Positions 62,710 through 64,000 of a stretch of 64,000 nucleotides of DNA are shown in pieces. The first letter of the stretch is position 1, and each line of letters starts with the position of its first letter. Position numbers and translations under genes: made by a program. The stretch is from Brevibacterium ihuae. Lineage in GTDB: Bacteria; Actinomycetota; Actinomycetes; Actinomycetales; Brevibacteriaceae. The notes beneath the pieces are model-generated. The model did no database searches, had not been told where the DNA came from, and saw only the letters and a program-made list of their open reading frames with translations. The stretch spans positions 705,759 through 769,758 of the forward strand of contig NZ_FXWZ01000002.1 in NCBI RefSeq assembly GCF_900184225.1, in the 5' to 3' direction.

Positions 62710-63690
62710 TCAGACGGCGCCGTCGACCGTCGTCACCGCACCCATCGGCGCGATCCGGGTGTCGATGATCCGCGCGTCGTCGCCGCCGAGCTCCGCCCGC
62801 ACGCGCGCACCGAGGTCGGCACCGGTCCCGAGCACCGCGATCGTCGGACCCGCACCGGACACGACCGCCGCGAGGCCGGCCGCCCGGAGCGCATCGATCC
62901 GCTCGAGCGAGGCACTCATCGCGGGTCGCCGGTAGTTCTGGTGGAGGCGGTCGACCGTCGCCTCGAGGAGCAGGCTCGGGTCGGTGGAGATCGCGTGCAC
63001 GAAGAGGCCCGCCACCGCCGAGTTCGCCGCGGCCTCGGCGTGGGGAACCACCTCGGGCAGCAGGGCCCGGGCGACAGCCGTGTCGAGTCGGGTGTCCGGC
63101 ACGACGAGGACGACGCGCACGTCGTCGGCCACCGGCAGGGACACCGAGCGCGCCGCGCCGCCGAGGTCGGTGAAGCTGATCGACACGCCGCCGAAGAGCG
63201 CGGGCGCCGCGTTGTCCGGGTGCCCCTCGTAGCGGGTCGCCCAGGCGAGCCGGTTCGCCGCGGTCTCCCCCGGCAGCCCGGCCGCGCGGGCGAGCGCGTC
63301 GGCGACGGCGATCCCCGCGACCACGGCCGAGGCCGAGGAGCCCATCCCCCGCGACTGCGGGATGACGTTCCGGCACTCGAGCGAGAGCCGGCCGGCGAGG
63401 TCGATGCCGCGGGCGGCGAGGATCTCGCTCGCCACCCGGTGCGCGAGGTGCGAAGCATCGCGGGGCAGGTCGTCGGCGCCCTCCCCGATCACCGTCACGC
63501 AGGCGGCGGGGTCCACCGCCTCGGCGGAGACCCGGGCGCGGACGGCGTCGCGGATGTCGAGCGCCATGCCGAAGCTGTCGTATCCGGCTCCGAGGTTCGC
63601 CGAGGTCGCCGGCACCTCGACGAGCACGTCGAGGCCGGCCGGGGCGACGGTATCGGAGACGGTCCGGTCGACGGGTGTGCCGGTGGGCAT
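62710..63690 (-). CDS. thrB: Homoserine kinase
   Basis: GHMP kinase of 326 residues that phosphorylates homoserine for threonine synthesis. VPATSANLGAGYDSFGMAL is near the N-terminus, the ATP-binding PQSRGMGSSASAVVAG in the middle, and SGAGPTIAVLG near the end. The ATG overlaps the thrC stop by one base (TGATG). Confidence 0.95.
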   Translation of the reverse strand: MPTGTPVDRTVSDTVAPAGLDVLVEVPATSANLGAGYDSFGMALDIRDAVRARVSAEAVDPAACVTVIGEGADDLPRDASHLAHRVASEILAARGIDLAGRLSLECRNVIPQSRGMGSSASAVVAGIAVADALARAAGLPGETAANRLAWATRYEGHPDNAAPALFGGVSISFTDLGGAARSVSLPVADDVRVVLVVPDTRLDTAVARALLPEVVPHAEAAANSAVAGLFVHAISTDPSLLLEATVDRLHQNYRRPAMSASLERIDALRAAGLAAVVSGAGPTIAVLGTGADLGARVRAELGGDDARIIDTRIAPMGAVTTVDGAV

Positions 63691-64000
63691 CAACCCTCCT
63701 CGAGACCGAGCGCGCGGGCGGCGGACACCGCGTCGACGGACACGCGGGTGGGCTCGAGCGAGGAGCCGTCGGCGGTGCGGATCGCCCACTGCGGATCCTT
63801 GAGCCCGTGACCGGTGACGGTGCACACGATCGTCGCCCCGGCCGGCACCCTGCCGGCGTCGGACTGCTTGAGGAGTCCGGCGATCGACGCGGCGGAACCG
63901 GGCTCGACGAAGATCCCCTCGGTCGAGGACAGCAGCCGGTGCGCGGCGAGGATCTCGTCGTCGGTCACCGCGTCGATGATGCCGCCGGACTCGTCGCGGG
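63690..64000 (-). CDS. thrC: Threonine synthase (C-terminal 102 residues, 5' end outside window)
   Basis: The last pathway enzyme, using pyridoxal phosphate to turn phosphohomoserine into threonine. The visible end reads RDESGGIIDAVTDDEILAAH, STEGIFVEPGSAASIAGLL and ATIVCTVTGHGLKDPQWA, matching the end of ThrC. The start lies beyond the window. It is coupled to thrB. Confidence 0.93.
   Translation of the reverse strand, partial: RDESGGIIDAVTDDEILAAHRLLSSTEGIFVEPGSAASIAGLLKQSDAGRVPAGATIVCTVTGHGLKDPQWAIRTADGSSLEPTRVSVDAVSAARALGLEEG

Noticed and set aside
59106..62768. Open frame of about 1,220 codons on the plus strand opposite prmC, prfA and rho
   Set aside because: It spans three certain genes in antisense. 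Its Val/Ala-rich middle is only the complement of the Arg/Asn/Asp tract of rho.

Overview
The window is GC-rich chromosomal DNA from an actinobacterium, most likely order Micrococcales and perhaps Brevibacterium-like. The order is inferred from gene order and protein families; the genus is a guess. Supporting features are the gene order thrC-thrB-rho-prfA-prmC-sua5-wecA-atpI-atpBEFHAGDC-DUF2550-murA, paired clpP1/clpP2, NucS instead of MutS/MutL, a translational T-box in front of ileS, a Rv2466c-type thioredoxin-fold protein, and -10 boxes of the form TAGAGT. There is no prophage, CRISPR array or complete insertion sequence.

Layout. 1-4420: ileS (3' end outside the window) with its T-box, a short-chain dehydrogenase and a membrane acyltransferase. 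4480-12767: valS, an AIM24-family protein, then the proteostasis block tig, clpP1, clpP2, clpX. 12768-18644: a zinc alcohol dehydrogenase, tRNA-Pro and tRNA-Gly, an amidohydrolase/sodium symporter pair and a CPBP-like membrane protein. 18818-29206: rpiB, a DsbA-like protein, pepN, mscS, a truncated haemoglobin, two thioesterases, the ABC-F factor ettA and a lipoprotein. 29404-35978: ssb, two coupled dynamin-like GTPases, a small membrane protein, tRNA-Arg and an atypical pyruvate kinase. 36095-40658: a disturbed region between pyk and a thiolase. 40912-46938: dps, a DivIVA-like coiled-coil protein, a zinc-ribbon protein, nucS, pirin, a GNAT and a restriction-fold protein. 47233-64000: murA, the whole ATP synthase operon, lipid-linked sugar transferase, tRNA modification and release-factor genes, rho, thrB and the end of thrC.

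The most unusual part is 36334-39274. A small thiamine-binding-family (MTH1187/YkoF, DUF77) gene that should follow the thiolase is split: its first 43 codons lie at 39405-39277 and its last 60 or so at 36333-36150. Between the halves are about 2.9 kb containing a serine-recombinase tail, tails of an alcohol dehydrogenase and a DJ-1/PfpI protein fused end to end, an intact monooxygenase-FAD oxidoreductase pair, the 3' end of an unidentified gene, and a complete but diverged copy of the same DUF77 gene placed right behind the broken one. This looks like acquired DNA that broke a resident gene and carried its replacement.

Other points of note are a 49-bp inverted repeat (42/49 identical) flanking the restriction-fold gene at 45985-46938, MurA with Asp in place of the catalytic Cys (predicting fosfomycin resistance), a pyruvate kinase with an extra N-terminal region and no C-terminal domain, a Rv2466c-like protein with only one active-site Cys, and Rho with a long Arg/Asn/Asp/Gly-rich insertion. 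Start codons were chosen from ribosome-binding sites and family alignment by eye; no database search was run.
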